Assembly: GCA_030248215.1 (NCBI GenBank)
Contig: JASANG010000196.1
Location: 62,001 to 126,000 of the forward strand
DNA: 64,000 nt
Direction: 5' to 3'
DNA from: Enoplolaimus lenunculus
Lineage: Eukaryota > Nematoda > Enoplea > Enoplida > Thoracostomopsidae
This document shows positions 22,201 through 29,095 of the stretch, piece by piece. The first letter of the stretch is position 1. Each line of letters starts with the position of its first letter. A program made the position numbers and the translations under genes. A model generated the notes under the pieces. That model was not told where the DNA came from, made no database searches, and saw nothing but the letters and a program-made list of their open reading frames with translations.

Positions 22201-22955
22201 TGATACGGAAAACTCAAGTAAATCAGAAAGCTGGAAATAGTAGGTATATTTAAGAAAATCAATCCTGTACTAACAAAATTTTATCACATTTATGCTTAAG
22301 CTGTTTGCTTAAGCTTCGAGGTACGCTTCGCAATTAAGCTTAGTGTTACGCAAAGTTACGCAATGAACCCCAAAATCGTCTTCCGTGGCTTACCCATGAC
22401 ACTCTAATTTATCCTCAAAGTAAGTGTTGATAGCCTGAAAACGCTCAATAGGAAATGGTATTTCCGGTGGACACAGAATGAATGGTGTTGTACAATTCCT
22501 TCGCACAGGCTTACGTTTTAGTCAAACTAATATACTGAATTGCCCGTGTAAAGATCACTGGCGGAACGTTTTTCTGTGAGACTAGAAAAGAGTAAGCTTA
22601 AGCTTTAGACTATTTTTTGCATGGCTTGGGCTTAGGCTTAGGCTTAGGAATATGCTTATAATATGTTCTCCGCCCCTGTTAAATTGACCGATTGAAGTTT
22701 AGAAAAAATACGATTTATCTAAATCAAAATCTGTGCGAATTTTTCAAACTTTTATAAAGTACTCACATGTACAGACACTTGTGAAAATGTGTATATTTGT
22801 GACCTGTTTGGTTTGAGTTCGTCGTTTGAATTTTTGAATATTTCTTTACAGGACGAAAATCGGCATCTCAATTTACAGTGAATTTTTGGTTATTTACAGC
22901 AACAGTTTGTGCAGTACTTGCAGTATTCAATTATAACTTGCTTGGCTGGGTATAA
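1064..22955 (+). CDS. Multi-TSP1-domain surface protein, THSD7-like (5' end missing)
   Basis: Spliced gene of fifteen visible coding exons: 1064-1291, 3471-3671, 4848-5021, 6449-6619, 7293-7463, 8402-8584, 9467-9643, 10559-10747, 11634-11786, 12580-12774, 13406-13615, 14573-14839, 20110-20301, 21325-21504, 22852-22955. All internal lengths divide by three and all junctions are phase 1, so modules can be gained or lost without a frame change. The joined frame is about 931 codons. Each of the first fourteen exons holds one thrombospondin type-1 module with the WxxW-type core, CSxTC and six cysteines; the last holds a hydrophobic tail. Such proteins act at the cell surface or in matrix, in adhesion and guidance. 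The repeated single-exon modules and C-terminal anchor resemble THSD7, but hemicentin- or ADAMTS-like proteins share the module. The first visible exon starts on a phase-1 acceptor, so signal peptide and further modules lie upstream of the window. Confidence 0.9.
1304..1617. mobile_element. CCGGAA/ACGGAA-family element, diverged
   Basis: CAGGGTAGAAACGGATGG at the left and CGAGTTACACCCTG at the right, with ACGGAAACGG motifs at both ends; begins 13 bases after the TSP1 exon 1 donor. Confidence 0.6.
1618..3117. other. TSP1 intron 1, no gene
   Basis: Apart from the CCTAAG-rich stretch at 1915-2050 no recognised element. Short open frames at 2404-2957 have no domain, splice or composition support. 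Confidence 0.6.
1915..2050 (+). repeat. Degenerate CCTAAG-rich remnant of a TTAGGC element
   Basis: ACAGTAGGGCCGGCATACAT followed by about ten diverged CCTAAG/CCTAAA units. TSP1 intron 1. Confidence 0.65.
3118..3340. mobile_element. MITE, CCCATATTCTCAAATG family
   Basis: GGGCCCATATTCTCAAATG left and CATTTGAGAATACGGGC right; inner arms CTATCATCAGTTAGCGATAGG and the inverted CAACTGATGATAGGTGCTAT. TSP1 intron 1. Confidence 0.85.
3471..3671 (+). CDS. TSP1 module 2 exon
   Basis: Acceptor ATATTTCAG, donor GTAAGT. It begins [19 protein letters not shown] and contains a Ser/Glu/Arg-rich insertion before the RVRTRTV strand. The second core tryptophan is replaced by Phe. No methionine occurs early in this frame, so it is not visible as an ATG-initiated ORF. 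Confidence 0.88.
3672..4847. other. TSP1 intron 2, nothing recognised
   Basis: Unique-looking AT-rich DNA without repeats I can match elsewhere in the window. Confidence 0.5.
4848..5021 (+). CDS. TSP1 module 3 exon
   Basis: Acceptor TATTTTGCAG, donor GTAAGT. The core is [20 protein letters not shown], a canonical six-cysteine module. CSATCG is a match to the CxxS/TCG consensus for O-fucosylation, and WxxW to C-mannosylation, as known for TSP1 modules. Confidence 0.92.
5022..6105. other. TSP1 intron 3, diverged CCGG-type repeats
   Basis: CCAAATTGGAACCGAATTATG near 5070 and ATATCCGGCGAAACGTGAC near 5640 to AGGTTCTGGCAG near 5943 look like old CCGGAA-family copies; the rest is unassigned. Confidence 0.4.
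6106..6248 (+). mobile_element. TTAGGC-bearing element, type B
   Basis: GGCCAATGTTACTTTAAGG left arm, few CCTAAG units, CACCAGAAACCTGGACACC and CTTAAAGTAAC right arm. TSP1 intron 3. Confidence 0.8.
6449..6619 (+). CDS. TSP1 module 4 exon
   Basis: Acceptor TATTTCAG, donor GTACGT after the A of a split serine codon. Core [20 protein letters not shown], six cysteines, ending CFVAEC. The O-fucose consensus is lost (Asp instead of Gly after the third Cys). Confidence 0.9.
6652..7045 (+). repeat. Minisatellite, about 64-base unit, six copies
   Basis: Tandem units of the form AGACAAGAGTATGCAGCTGG, GTACATTCTGTGTA, AAATACAAAAATGATGATGA with 60-70 base spacing, in TSP1 intron 4. Copies differ by substitutions and small indels. 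Confidence 0.9.
7293..7463 (+). CDS. TSP1 module 5 exon
   Basis: Acceptor TTGTTAACAG, donor GTACGT. Core [20 protein letters not shown], ending IVDYCG. The last ten bases of the exon, its donor and the following intron sequence are duplicated directly downstream (7532 onward). Confidence 0.92.
7454..7607 (+). repeat. 78-base tandem duplication across an exon/intron border
   Basis: Unit 1 (7454-7531) starts in the last ten bases of TSP1 exon 5 (GATTATTGTG) and includes its donor; unit 2 starts at 7532. Both contain AATTAATATAAATACAGATA and end AAACTGGC. Confidence 0.9.
8041..8336 (-). mobile_element. TTAGGC-bearing element, type B, split by a GGCGC MITE
   Basis: GACTGTAAGACAGTACGC at the left, GGTTAGGCTTAGGC core, and TACGGCCGTAAAAGTAAC at the right end; 8146-8275 is a GGCGC-rich inverted-repeat insert. 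Confidence 0.65.
8146..8275. mobile_element. MITE, GGCGCTAT family, nested copy
   Basis: GGGGCGGCGCTATGCTT at one end and ATTGTATGGCGCCGC at the other; related to 14349-14547. Confidence 0.65.
8402..8584 (+). CDS. TSP1 module 6 exon
   Basis: Acceptor CTATTTTCAG, donor GTAAGT. Core [18 protein letters not shown], followed by a QYRYRHVE strand, GGVPCGD and a longer spacing between the last two cysteines ([10 protein letters not shown]). Confidence 0.92.
8640..9345. other. TSP1 intron 6, GGAACAGGAA-type repeat
   Basis: GGGTTCCAACAGGAAC, GAACAGAAACAAGAATTG and CGGAACAGACATTCCGGTAGG mark a diverged element whose reverse complement resembles 44780-44900. Confidence 0.45.
9467..9643 (+). CDS. TSP1 module 7 exon
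   Basis: Acceptor CCGGTTATAG, donor GTAAGT. Core [28 protein letters not shown] strand, SGGVSC and C-terminal GIECGG. Six cysteines and an intact O-fucose consensus. Confidence 0.92.
9884..10382. mobile_element. CAGGGTGCAACCGGAA-family element
   Basis: CAGGGTGCAAAGCGGAAG left and CCGGTTGTACCCTG right; CCGGAA/TTCCGG clusters near both ends and an AT-rich middle. TSP1 intron 7. Confidence 0.75.
10559..10747 (+). CDS. TSP1 module 8 exon
   Basis: Acceptor TATTCTAG, donor GTAAAT. Starts with a short proline linker (GVPPPSSC), then [17 protein letters not shown] and a TQQRTRKF strand; ends CTGPP. The longer linker at both ends distinguishes it from modules 3-7. Confidence 0.92.
11138..11337. mobile_element. 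Foldback MITE, GAGTC family, copy 1
   Basis: Starts CACTGCAAAAACTGGTGAGTC and ends GACTCACCATTGTTTGCAGTG, perfect partners in inversion, flanked by TA on each side (Tc1/mariner-type target duplication). The interior is nearly palindromic through GACTC/GAGTC blocks. Confidence 0.9.
11634..11786 (+). CDS. TSP1 module 9 exon
   Basis: Acceptor CTATTTTTAG, donor GTAAGT. Shortest module: [27 protein letters not shown] strand, ETCR, ECHTDSP, with the last cysteine codon split across the following intron (T plus GT). Confidence 0.9.
11930..12457. mobile_element. GAGTC-family MITE split by another element
   Basis: Left half CACTGTAAAAATGGTGAGTC to TGACTA and right half CGCAAACTGAGTC onward match intact copies; between them sits the element at 11986-12401. 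The right end is eroded. Confidence 0.85.
11986..12401. mobile_element. MITE, CTGTA/TACAG family with TA target, nested copy
   Basis: Begins CTGTATTAACCCTAATAAG and ends CTTATTCGGGTCGCTACAG, flanked by TA both sides. Removing it and one TA restores GACTACGCAAACTGAG of the host GAGTC element, so this is a clean nested insertion. Confidence 0.9.
12580..12774 (+). CDS. TSP1 module 10 exon
   Basis: Acceptor TGTTTTCAG, donor GTAAGC. Core [20 protein letters not shown] has an extra cysteine inside the WxxW motif (WCPW), giving seven cysteines. It ends with a Pro-rich TAFPPPL linker continued in the next exon. Confidence 0.9.
12866..12902 (+). repeat. TATT/TTTA microsatellite
   Basis: About nine TTTA/TTTG units in TSP1 intron 10. 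Confidence 0.8.
13406..13615 (+). CDS. TSP1 module 11 exon
   Basis: Acceptor GGTTTCAG, donor GTAAGT. Opens with a Pro/Thr-rich linker of about 20 residues, then [20 protein letters not shown]. The WxxW motif again carries an extra cysteine (WECW), so this module also has seven cysteines. Confidence 0.9.
14349..14547. mobile_element. MITE, GGCGCTAT family
   Basis: GGGTGGCGCTATACTT and AAGTATAGCGCCACCC are perfect inverted ends; interior has GC-rich GGTGCCGCCCGGCGCCGTCC-type blocks, unlike the AT-rich surroundings. It ends 25 bases before TSP1 exon 12. Confidence 0.85.
14573..14839 (+). CDS. TSP1 module 12 exon with long linker
   Basis: Acceptor TTTTTTCAG. The longest exon: about 28 residues of Pro/His/Gly/Ser-rich linker, then [25 protein letters not shown] strand and CFAGVNC. 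The donor is weak (A then GTTAAA); the chosen end keeps phase 1 and joins correctly to 20110. Without that splice the frame would stop three bases later. Confidence 0.85.
15105..15330 (-). repeat. tRNA-derived SINE, diverged copy
   Basis: Reverse-strand match to the copies at 51831 and 52136: GTAAGTGTATGTAAAGC, ACATATACCGGTATAAGAA, TGGTGTAGTGGTAGCATGC, CGAACAGGGGTCGTGCAGA. This shows that the unit is dispersed, not only a local duplication. Confidence 0.7.
15393..15780 (+). repeat. Minisatellite, 27-28 base unit, about fourteen copies
   Basis: Unit AAATTCAATATTCCATGGATC then ATTTTTT, with variants TTACATGG and TTTCATGG. In TSP1 intron 12. The open frames across it are a by-product of the period. 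Confidence 0.95.
16248..16467. mobile_element. GAGTC-family MITE
   Basis: CACTGTAAAAAATGGTACGTC at the left, GACACACCATTTTTTGAT at the right; both ends diverged relative to the 20539 copy. TSP1 intron 12. Confidence 0.75.
16654..16872. mobile_element. MITE, CCCATATTCTCAAATG family
   Basis: GAGCCCATATTCTCAAATG and CATTTGAGAATATGGGC inverted ends; a partial second copy follows to about 17145. Confidence 0.85.
17619..18061. mobile_element. MITE, CTGTA/TACAG family, complete copy
   Basis: Ends CTGTAGTGACCCGAATAAG and CTTATTCGGATCACTACAG, inverted partners, flanked by TA. Lies in the long TSP1 intron 12. Confidence 0.9.
18357..18485 (+). mobile_element. TTAGGC-bearing element, type A
   Basis: AGCGGCGGAACAGTAAGCAT, degenerate CCTAAG/GTAAGC units, then TCTATTGCAGTCCCAC. 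Directly abuts a type B element at 18492. Confidence 0.7.
18492..18681 (+). mobile_element. TTAGGC-bearing element, type B
   Basis: GGCCAATGTTACTTTAAGG at the left and its inverted partner AAGTAACATGGGCC at the right; core of CCTAAG units; right arm carries CCCACCAGAAACCTGGAC. Confidence 0.85.
18930..19300. mobile_element. CCGGAA-family element
   Basis: GAATGTAACCGGATGC left and TTTTTACACCCTG right, with TTTCCGGT near the left arm. Its middle resembles that of 1304-1617 in reverse (TTAGTTCTAAATG-type and TTCGAAACGAAATAAA blocks). TSP1 intron 12. Confidence 0.6.
19523..19737 (-). mobile_element. TTAGGC-bearing element, type A
   Basis: GGCCCATGCATAGAATAG left, TTTTCCGGCGTGACTG, then TTAGGC units and ACGCTTATACTACTC right end. 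TSP1 intron 12. Confidence 0.78.
20110..20301 (+). CDS. TSP1 module 13 exon
   Basis: Acceptor TTTAATTTCAG, donor GTTAGT. Core [27 protein letters not shown] strand, [16 protein letters not shown], with a short GPGP linker. It follows a 5.3 kb intron, the longest of this gene. Confidence 0.92.
20539..20742. mobile_element. GAGTC-family MITE, well preserved
   Basis: CACTGCAAAAAATAACTGG to CCATTTTTTGCAGTG with TA on both sides; arms GTCAAATTGACTCTCTCCG and complement are almost perfect. TSP1 intron 13. Confidence 0.9.
20818..21006 (+). mobile_element. TTAGGC-bearing element, type A
   Basis: GGCCAATGTATAGAACAG left, CCTAAG units, AGTCTAAAGC and TTGCAGTCTCGCCG right arm. TSP1 intron 13. Confidence 0.82.
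21325..21504 (+). CDS. TSP1 module 14 exon
   Basis: Acceptor GTATTTTAG, donor GTAAGA. Core [27 protein letters not shown] strand, GGQECSE, CPTEECG. Pro replaces Thr in CSxTC. This is the membrane-proximal module. Confidence 0.92.
21579..21916 (-). mobile_element. TTAGGC-bearing element, type A, with greatly expanded array
   Basis: Right-arm sequence GGGGCGGAGCGTTTTTCTG and TGCAATAGAGTAAGC, then the array 21658-21873, then ATACTGTTACGCCGCTG and TTCTTTACATTGGCC. Lies in TSP1 intron 14. Confidence 0.88.
21658..21873 (+). repeat. TTAGGC hexamer array
   Basis: About 36 nearly perfect hexamers in one orientation, with a few variants (GGGTTAAGC, TTAAGC, TTAGCC). TTAGGC is the canonical nematode telomere unit, but both flanks are arms of a dispersed element, so this is not a chromosome end. 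Confidence 0.95.
22542..22680 (-). mobile_element. TTAGGC-bearing element, type A, short array
   Basis: GATCACTGGCGGAACG, AAAGAGTAAGCTTAAGC, three TTAGGC units, TATGTTCTCCGCCCCTG. Same intron as the expanded copy at 21579. Confidence 0.8.
22852..22955 (+). CDS. C-terminal anchor exon of the TSP1 protein
   Basis: Acceptor TTTCTTTACAG, stop TAA. It encodes [13 protein letters not shown], a hydrophobic stretch [13 protein letters not shown], then NYNLLGWV. Small residues (SAS) before a hydrophobic segment near the C-terminus suit a GPI-attachment signal; a single transmembrane helix with an eight-residue tail is the alternative. An AATAAA follows 18 bases after the stop. Confidence 0.8.
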
Positions 22956-22973
22956 TTTATCACTAGACAACAC

Positions 22974-22979
22974 AATAAA
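22974..22979 (+). promoter_or_regulatory. Polyadenylation signal AATAAA of TSP1 gene
   Basis: Exact AATAAA 18 bases after the TAA stop codon, implying a very short 3' UTR. Confidence 0.7.
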
Positions 22980-23236
22980 GTTTAAAAATAATAACCAAAG
23001 AGCAGTATTACATCTCATATTTTTAAGAGATATTAATTCCAAAGATTAGTATTAAATCTCATGGTTTTAAGAGATATTAATTTAAACAATTTTTCCTGTT
23101 ATCCCTAAAATTTTCAACTTAGAAATCCGTTGCGTTATCGTAAACAAACGTTTTGAACGTGCTCAGCAGTAAGACAAGGTCAGAATGCTGAATACCAAAT
23201 TTGTGAATGATTTATTGTTGCTGATGATCAATGCTT

Positions 23237-23392
23237 GGCTTATGTATAGAACATGGCCGGATCGTTTTCCGGCGGGGCTGTAATAGAGTCAGTTTAAGCT
23301 TTAGACTAACTTTTTTGCTTAAGCTTAGGCTTAGGCTTACGCTTAGGAATGCGCTTATACTACTGTTGCGGCCCGGTTGTATACATTGGCCA
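23237..23392 (-). mobile_element. TTAGGC-bearing element, type A
   Basis: GGCTTATGTATAGAACATGG left, TGTAATAGAGTCAG, TTAGGC units, CTACTGTTGCGGCCCGG and TACATTGGCC right. About 260 bases downstream of the TSP1 polyadenylation signal. Confidence 0.82.
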
Positions 23393-23670
23393 ATATTTTT
23401 ATACGGATTATAGTTTTTTGGCTAATGTTATGTTGAGGGTCTTTGACACCTGCAGAATAGTTGACATTATGCCTAAGCCTTCGCTCAACAGTTTAAACCA
23501 ATTCTACAACCTAACTTTAATAGTGTACCATTGTTAATCACAGACGGCACCAATATCATTAACCTAAGATTAGAAGTTAGGCAACTGCGGTAACCAAATT
23601 ACCTATCAGCATAACACACGCACTATATATATTTAATGTTTGATTATAGTTTTTCTTTTAGTAAAATTTC

Positions 23671-24476
23671 GGCTTATGTAAAGATCAGGGGCGGAACGTT
23701 TTTCTGTGAGACTGCAATAGAGCTAGCTTAATGCTTTAGACTAATTTTTTTGGTTGGCTTATGCGGGATTCACGTTATAACTGGGGCAGGCGGACACGGT
23801 TTGTCCCAAATTGATTCGACATCAATGTTAAAATTCGGGCTCTTATATCGGGTCAACAGACAAAACTCGAATATCATATAACATTAGCTTACAAACCACC
23901 GCTCTCAAATAATCAATGTGTATAAGGGACGGTGTGTTACGTGACACTAATTGAAATTCCAAAATTTATCAAATATCATATGATATTCAGCGGGACATTG
24001 TAATCTTTGGGTACTAATTAATGAATGAAAAGTTGAACGATAGCGGCACAAATGTGCTTTAAATAGCAAATACACACCTGCAAAACGTATCCGACCCAAA
24101 ATCGCTTGTAACCCCAGCTTCATGATTCAAAAACTCAAATTTCACATTCTAGTATCATGATATTCAACCGGACAATTTGGCATGTTACCTCAAGCATGCA
24201 GACATTTGAAAATATATCTTATAATATTCGCAGACAATATCTCGAATATCATATGATATTGAAGAACAAAAGGTGACCTACACATGATATAGCAGACAAA
24301 TACAAATTTTTGAATACGATATGGGGTCTACAAGCAGATAAAATGTTACCCAACAGTCTAATAGGAACAAGACGTGTTCCAAGCTGCCCCGGTTATAACG
24401 TGAACCCCGCATTAAGCTCACGCTTGGGCTTAGGCATAGGAATATGCTTATAATACTGTTCCGGTTATAGCGCCCC
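23671..24476 (-). mobile_element. TTAGGC-bearing element (type A) split by a Harbinger-like MITE
   Basis: Left part runs from GGCTTATGTAAAGATCAGG to GGTTGGCTTA, right part from TTAAGCTCACGCTTGGGC to the CTGTTCCGG end. The insert is 23762-24411. Confidence 0.8.
23762..24411. mobile_element. PIF/Harbinger-like MITE, copy 1
   Basis: Terminal inverted repeats TGCGGGATTCACGTTATAAC and GGTTATAACGTGAACCCCGCA. It is flanked by TTA on both sides, the three-base TWA target duplication of PIF/Harbinger transposons. The interior is rich in the palindrome ATATCATATGATAT. No transposase frame. Confidence 0.85.
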
Positions 24477-26808
24477 ATTTTTGTGAATATTTTTGTAGTT
24501 TTAAGTATAAAGATTAGGGTTATCTTTTTTGACCCATTAATTCTCGATGTTCTGATAACCTACCCAAAAAGTAAAACTCCAAGCCGTACCGGATCCACCG
24601 CTTGAAAAGCTCAGCTCTGCAGCCACAGATTTCTAGTGGATGTAGTAAAAAATATGCCATGCTGAGAATATTTTCATTACATGAAATTTTTTGTATGATG
24701 AAGAAAATATGGCAGATGTACGGAATATAGACTTCCCCTAGGAATTTAATAAAAAAATAGTTAATTTTACAGATTTCGACGTGCTGAGTACAACGGTGCC
24801 ATTTTGGCGCTGCAGGGTTCCCGGTTCTATAGTTATGGCCCTTTAAATTTTAACTTTTTTTACTATATAAAACATGTAAAAACAACAATTAAATTTGTGA
24901 AACGAATAAATCTGATTAAGCTTACGTTATACGAACATGTGAACGATAGATACTTCCTGCTCCAATCTGTGCGTGTTTGCGCTTTAATTTCGAAGGCCAT
25001 AACTTTTGAACCATTGGTCGTGCAGCCATAAAAATGGTACCGTTGAATTCAGCTCGTCTAGATCTTTAGAATGGACCACTTTTTATCAACATTCTAGGGG
25101 TGGTACAGATTACGTATCTCCACCGAAAATATTGTATGCTTAGATGAGCCAAGATTACTACTGTGAGGCATAGGCAACGCTTCAGTAGTCCCCGTTGTCT
25201 TGTAAATGCTTGTCCTGCACTAGAGTTTAATGCAAATCAATTTGGTAGGACGCCTTGTTCACGTCAGTAGCATAAATAGCGCATCCGGAAACGAAAAATA
25301 CCTGACCCGGAACCCAAGGTCAGCAAAATTTGTTCGAGCCACAGCCGTAGATGAAGTTGGAGCTGACGCAAAATTACGCAATTAAAATGATGTTAATTTA
25401 CTAATTGCAAATGCATGAAGGATGTTGTTAAATCTTTCAGTTGTACGCTTACTTTGCTCTGTAGACAGATCCTATGGGCCGGAGTTACCATCACCCGAGG
25501 GTCCGCTTTGGTTCTCTAGACAAAAGTCGTCGAAGATATGCTGGCTGAGAGAATAAACATTTTAAATTGTTGTAATTTGCGCAAAACTGTCTCTATGATA
25601 TCAACAGATATCGAAAAGCAATGGCATTTTTGTAGTTGCTTGTTTTTAACAGCTCAATTGAGACAATGTTCAATTTTGATAAGGTCCCAGTAGGGACATC
25701 ATTTGACTGATTAGTGGCCTAAATTTTAGCCAATTTGTCTAAAATGCAAATCGATTCTAAAGATGTTTCGACGCGACTGAATCTTAGTGGGTTATGTGGA
25801 GATAATCCATTGCTCACCCTCCCGGAGTCCAGACGAAACCGTTTTTAATAAAATTTTAGGAAGAAAATTTAATGTTTATTTTCAAATTCAGAAAATCTAA
25901 AAACCCAAGTATTTTCTTGCTTTATATTTCAACTTACAAAAAAATTATATTCCTGACCAAAACATACTAGAAATATTGTCTAAAATTTCAGACATTTATG
26001 TCTTAATACGGACTCTAGACTTCGGTATGTCTTTAATTCCAGACTTATTTGTAAAAATTTTCATAAATATGTGTCTGAAATATCTGAGATTTAAAAGATT
26101 GAAATTCAAACTATGTTTTGAGGGTAATAAGGGGAAATATTTTTGAAATATAAGACAGTAAAATAATGTAAACAGTCCTAAATTAAGCTTAACTAATTGT
26201 ACAAATTAGCCTGTAGTTAATAAACAGCTTAAAATTTTAAAATCCCAATGCGAGCTTAACACCCAAGGATAATTGGCTTTCGAACAAACAAAGTTGATCA
26301 AAATCGGTTAAGCGGTTCTTGAGGTTCTTTTAGGACACACAGACGGACGGACATTCGCCTTTCGACCTCCAAGCACAAAACATGAAACGCATCGCAAAAC
26401 TACGAGTGTTGCTCGGAGTTTCACTTCGCTCAATAAAACAACTATTTCTTCAAATAAAGGAATTTGTATCATATATTGAGAATAGCAATTTCTTGATTAT
26501 CAGATGTTTATGTTTTAACCATATCAGACACGAATTGCTCAGCTGTTTAAGGCTATTAAAATATCACAATTAAGAAAGTTAAAGTCTCAAAATTTTAAGG
26601 CATTTTTTTAAAGTATATATATTTCAAAGGCTGATTCGGCATCAGTATGATTTCCATTAAAAGTACTGAATACTATTTAAATTATTATTCCGATACCGGT
26701 TCAAGGTTAAACAGTTGTCTTAACCATTTTAATAATAAGGAGGGCCTTCGGGGTCAAAAATGTGTTTAACTATTTCATTTTTAATTATTTCTCAATTATA
26801 ATATTTTC
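24477..26808. other. Intergenic DNA with one shared unknown repeat
   Basis: 24765-25130 shares CCATAACTTTTGAACC, AATGGTACCG and the reverse of its TTAAAGCGCCATAAC block with 39180-39560, suggesting an undescribed dispersed element. GATCAAAATCGGTTAAGCGG followed by ACACACAGACGGACGGACA near 26300 is a repeat-type motif. No gene. Confidence 0.45.
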
Positions 26809-26988
26809 GGCCAATGTTACTTTAAGGGGCATAACAGTAGATTAAGCGTATTCCTAAGCCTAAGCGTTGCAAGAATGTGTTCCTAAGCCTAAGCCTAAGC
26901 CTAAAATGTAATCTAGAATCTAAATCGACTATTTTATGGACCCACCAGAAACCTGGACACCCCTTAACCCCTTAAAGTAACATGGGCC
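26809..26988 (+). mobile_element. TTAGGC-bearing element, type B
   Basis: GGCCAATGTTACTTTAAGG and CTTAAAGTAACATGGGCC inverted ends, CCTAAG core, CACCAGAAACCTGGACACC arm. Confidence 0.85.
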
Positions 26989-27349
26989 ATATTTTCAATT
27001 TCATCTGAGATTCGACTTCAAGCAAAGATTTGAACTTAGGTCTCTCATAGGAAAGCGCTTACCATCTCCACAGGACGTATAAATATAAAGTATTAATAGG
27101 AATAATATTATATTTGATACACTCAACGTCTCGTGAAACAAATAGAAACTTTGCATGCTTTAAAAAATTTAGAGTTCAAAAAATTTCATCGCTGGTTTGC
27201 TAAAATGTTAATCACATACTTTTTTCACGGTCTCAATTTGAAATTTTACTGGCAATGCCCATATCCATCACCAGTAAACAAACCTAAGGCTCAACCTGAA
27301 CCTAAGTGTAAGTGTAAGCCTAATTCTATACGTATATTAATATCCTGTC

Positions 27350-27558
27350 GGCCCATCTATAGAACAGGGCCGGATCGTTTCCCAAAAGGGTTATAATAGA
27401 GTCAGTTTAAGCTTTAGAGTAATTTTTTTGCTTAGGCTTAGGCTTAGGCTTAGGCTTAGGCTTGGGAATAGGCTCATTCATACACTTAGGTTTAGGCATA
27501 GGCTTAGGCTTAAGAGTACGTTTATACTACTGTTCCGGCCCTGTTCGAAACATGGGCC
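27350..27558 (-). mobile_element. TTAGGC-bearing element, type A
   Basis: GGCCCATCTATAGAACAGG left and CTGTTCGAAACATGGGCC right, five clean TTAGGC units in the core. Confidence 0.85.
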
Positions 27559-28118
27559 ATCCTGTCCATTATGAGGAAGATCCTTTGTTGAGGAAAATAA
27601 ACAAGCATCATACGCTACTCAATTTGAATGCACTCCGTATCAATGAGTATGCCAGAGGCTGTGATCATTGACAGATGGGGGGCAGATAAATGCGTTGACC
27701 AGCGGCGCATTCAAAGATTTATGTTGAGTGTAGGCTGCGTGATAGATATAATGCCGAAGAAAGCTCTGGAGTGAAGCGAGCAAGAAGCCAAACGCAATTT
27801 TAGTAATACTAAATCATTAAACAAATTTTTGGGTTTGATCCATGTTGTGGTGCCTTGGCCCCAGTTCTCTCTTGGATTCGCCAGTGGCGGTTGTATGTTC
27901 TAAAGGACTATGTGGCGATGTGTACCTCGTTGTATAAAATACCTAAACATATGGCCTATTCCCATATATTTGCGGGGCCTATAAATTTTAAATAATGCGT
28001 AGGTTTATATTTTGCAGACGGAATATGGAACAGCAACTTGCGGAAATGTTAATATTTTTATTACTATTTTTTGTCGCTATTCAGAAACGTGCGTATAGAT
28101 CGTACAGGTTGCGGCAAA

Positions 28119-28508
28119 TGGGTAGAACAGCGCCGTTACAGTAGTATAAGCGTATTCCTAAGCCTAAGACTAAGCTTAAGCGTAAGAATGAGGTTTATAC
28201 ATAAGCCTATTAATACTAAGCCTAAGCAAAAAATGGTCTATAAAGCATAAGCATAATGTTTTAGTTGTGCTTGCATTTTTTGGAATCGCTCAAAGTTGTT
28301 TCGACTTGTTACGAGTTTGAGCCAATGAATAGTACAGGGCCGCAACAGTAGTATAAGCAAATTCCTAGCCTAAATGCCCAACCGTAAGATTGAGCTTATA
28401 CCTATGCCTATTTAGACTAAGCCTAAGCAAAAAAATCGGTCTAAGGCTTAAGCATACTCTATTGCAGTCCCACAGAAAAACGTCTGCCCCTGATCTTAAC
28501 ATGGGTCC
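28119..28508 (+). mobile_element. Two type A TTAGGC-bearing elements in tandem
   Basis: First copy starts GTAGAACAGCGCCGTTACAG (28119) and fades near 28250; the second starts GCCAATGAATAGTACAGG (28321) and ends CTGATCTTAACATGGGTCC. Both have a few degenerate CCTAAG units. Confidence 0.75.
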
Positions 28509-28710
28509 AAGTCACAATAATAAACAGTCGGGCGTAGATCTACAATGTTTTTTGATAAAATTAATTGAGTTTCTAGAGAATCTGAGTATATATATGTTTC
28601 TTTCCGGATACATAAAGTACTGAAACACTTTGCGATATGTAGATACACAGTTCCTATCCGTATTATTTCACTGTCATTTCAGCTTACGCTTATGCTGAGA
28701 CGTAAGCTAA

Positions 28711-28726
28711 AAAAAGAAGAAAAAAG

Positions 28727-28812
<86 letters not shown>
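28711..28812 (+). repeat. Pure poly(A) tract
   Basis: About 85 uninterrupted A after a short AAGAAG lead. It may be a retroposition tail or a mononucleotide expansion. No upstream source element or target duplication was recognised. Confidence 0.9.
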
Positions 28813-28814
<2 letters not shown>

Positions 28815-29095
28815 GGCTTAGCTTGTGAGAAAAGTATATAAACGTCCAACATTATTTTTTGTCTTCAAACCTAAATGTGACTATAACATTGTATTTTGAA
28901 GCCGTATTTTATAATTTTAGTCATATCCACAAATAGAATTTTCGGCCATTATGGGTAAAAGCGATCATGGTTCATTGAGGAATTAATAATTTAGTATATT
29001 GCACCCGGTGTGAAAGCTTTATAAGCAAAGTAGCTGGAAACTCTTTTTAAAAACATCGCGTATATATACATATATAAATATATATAGATATATAT

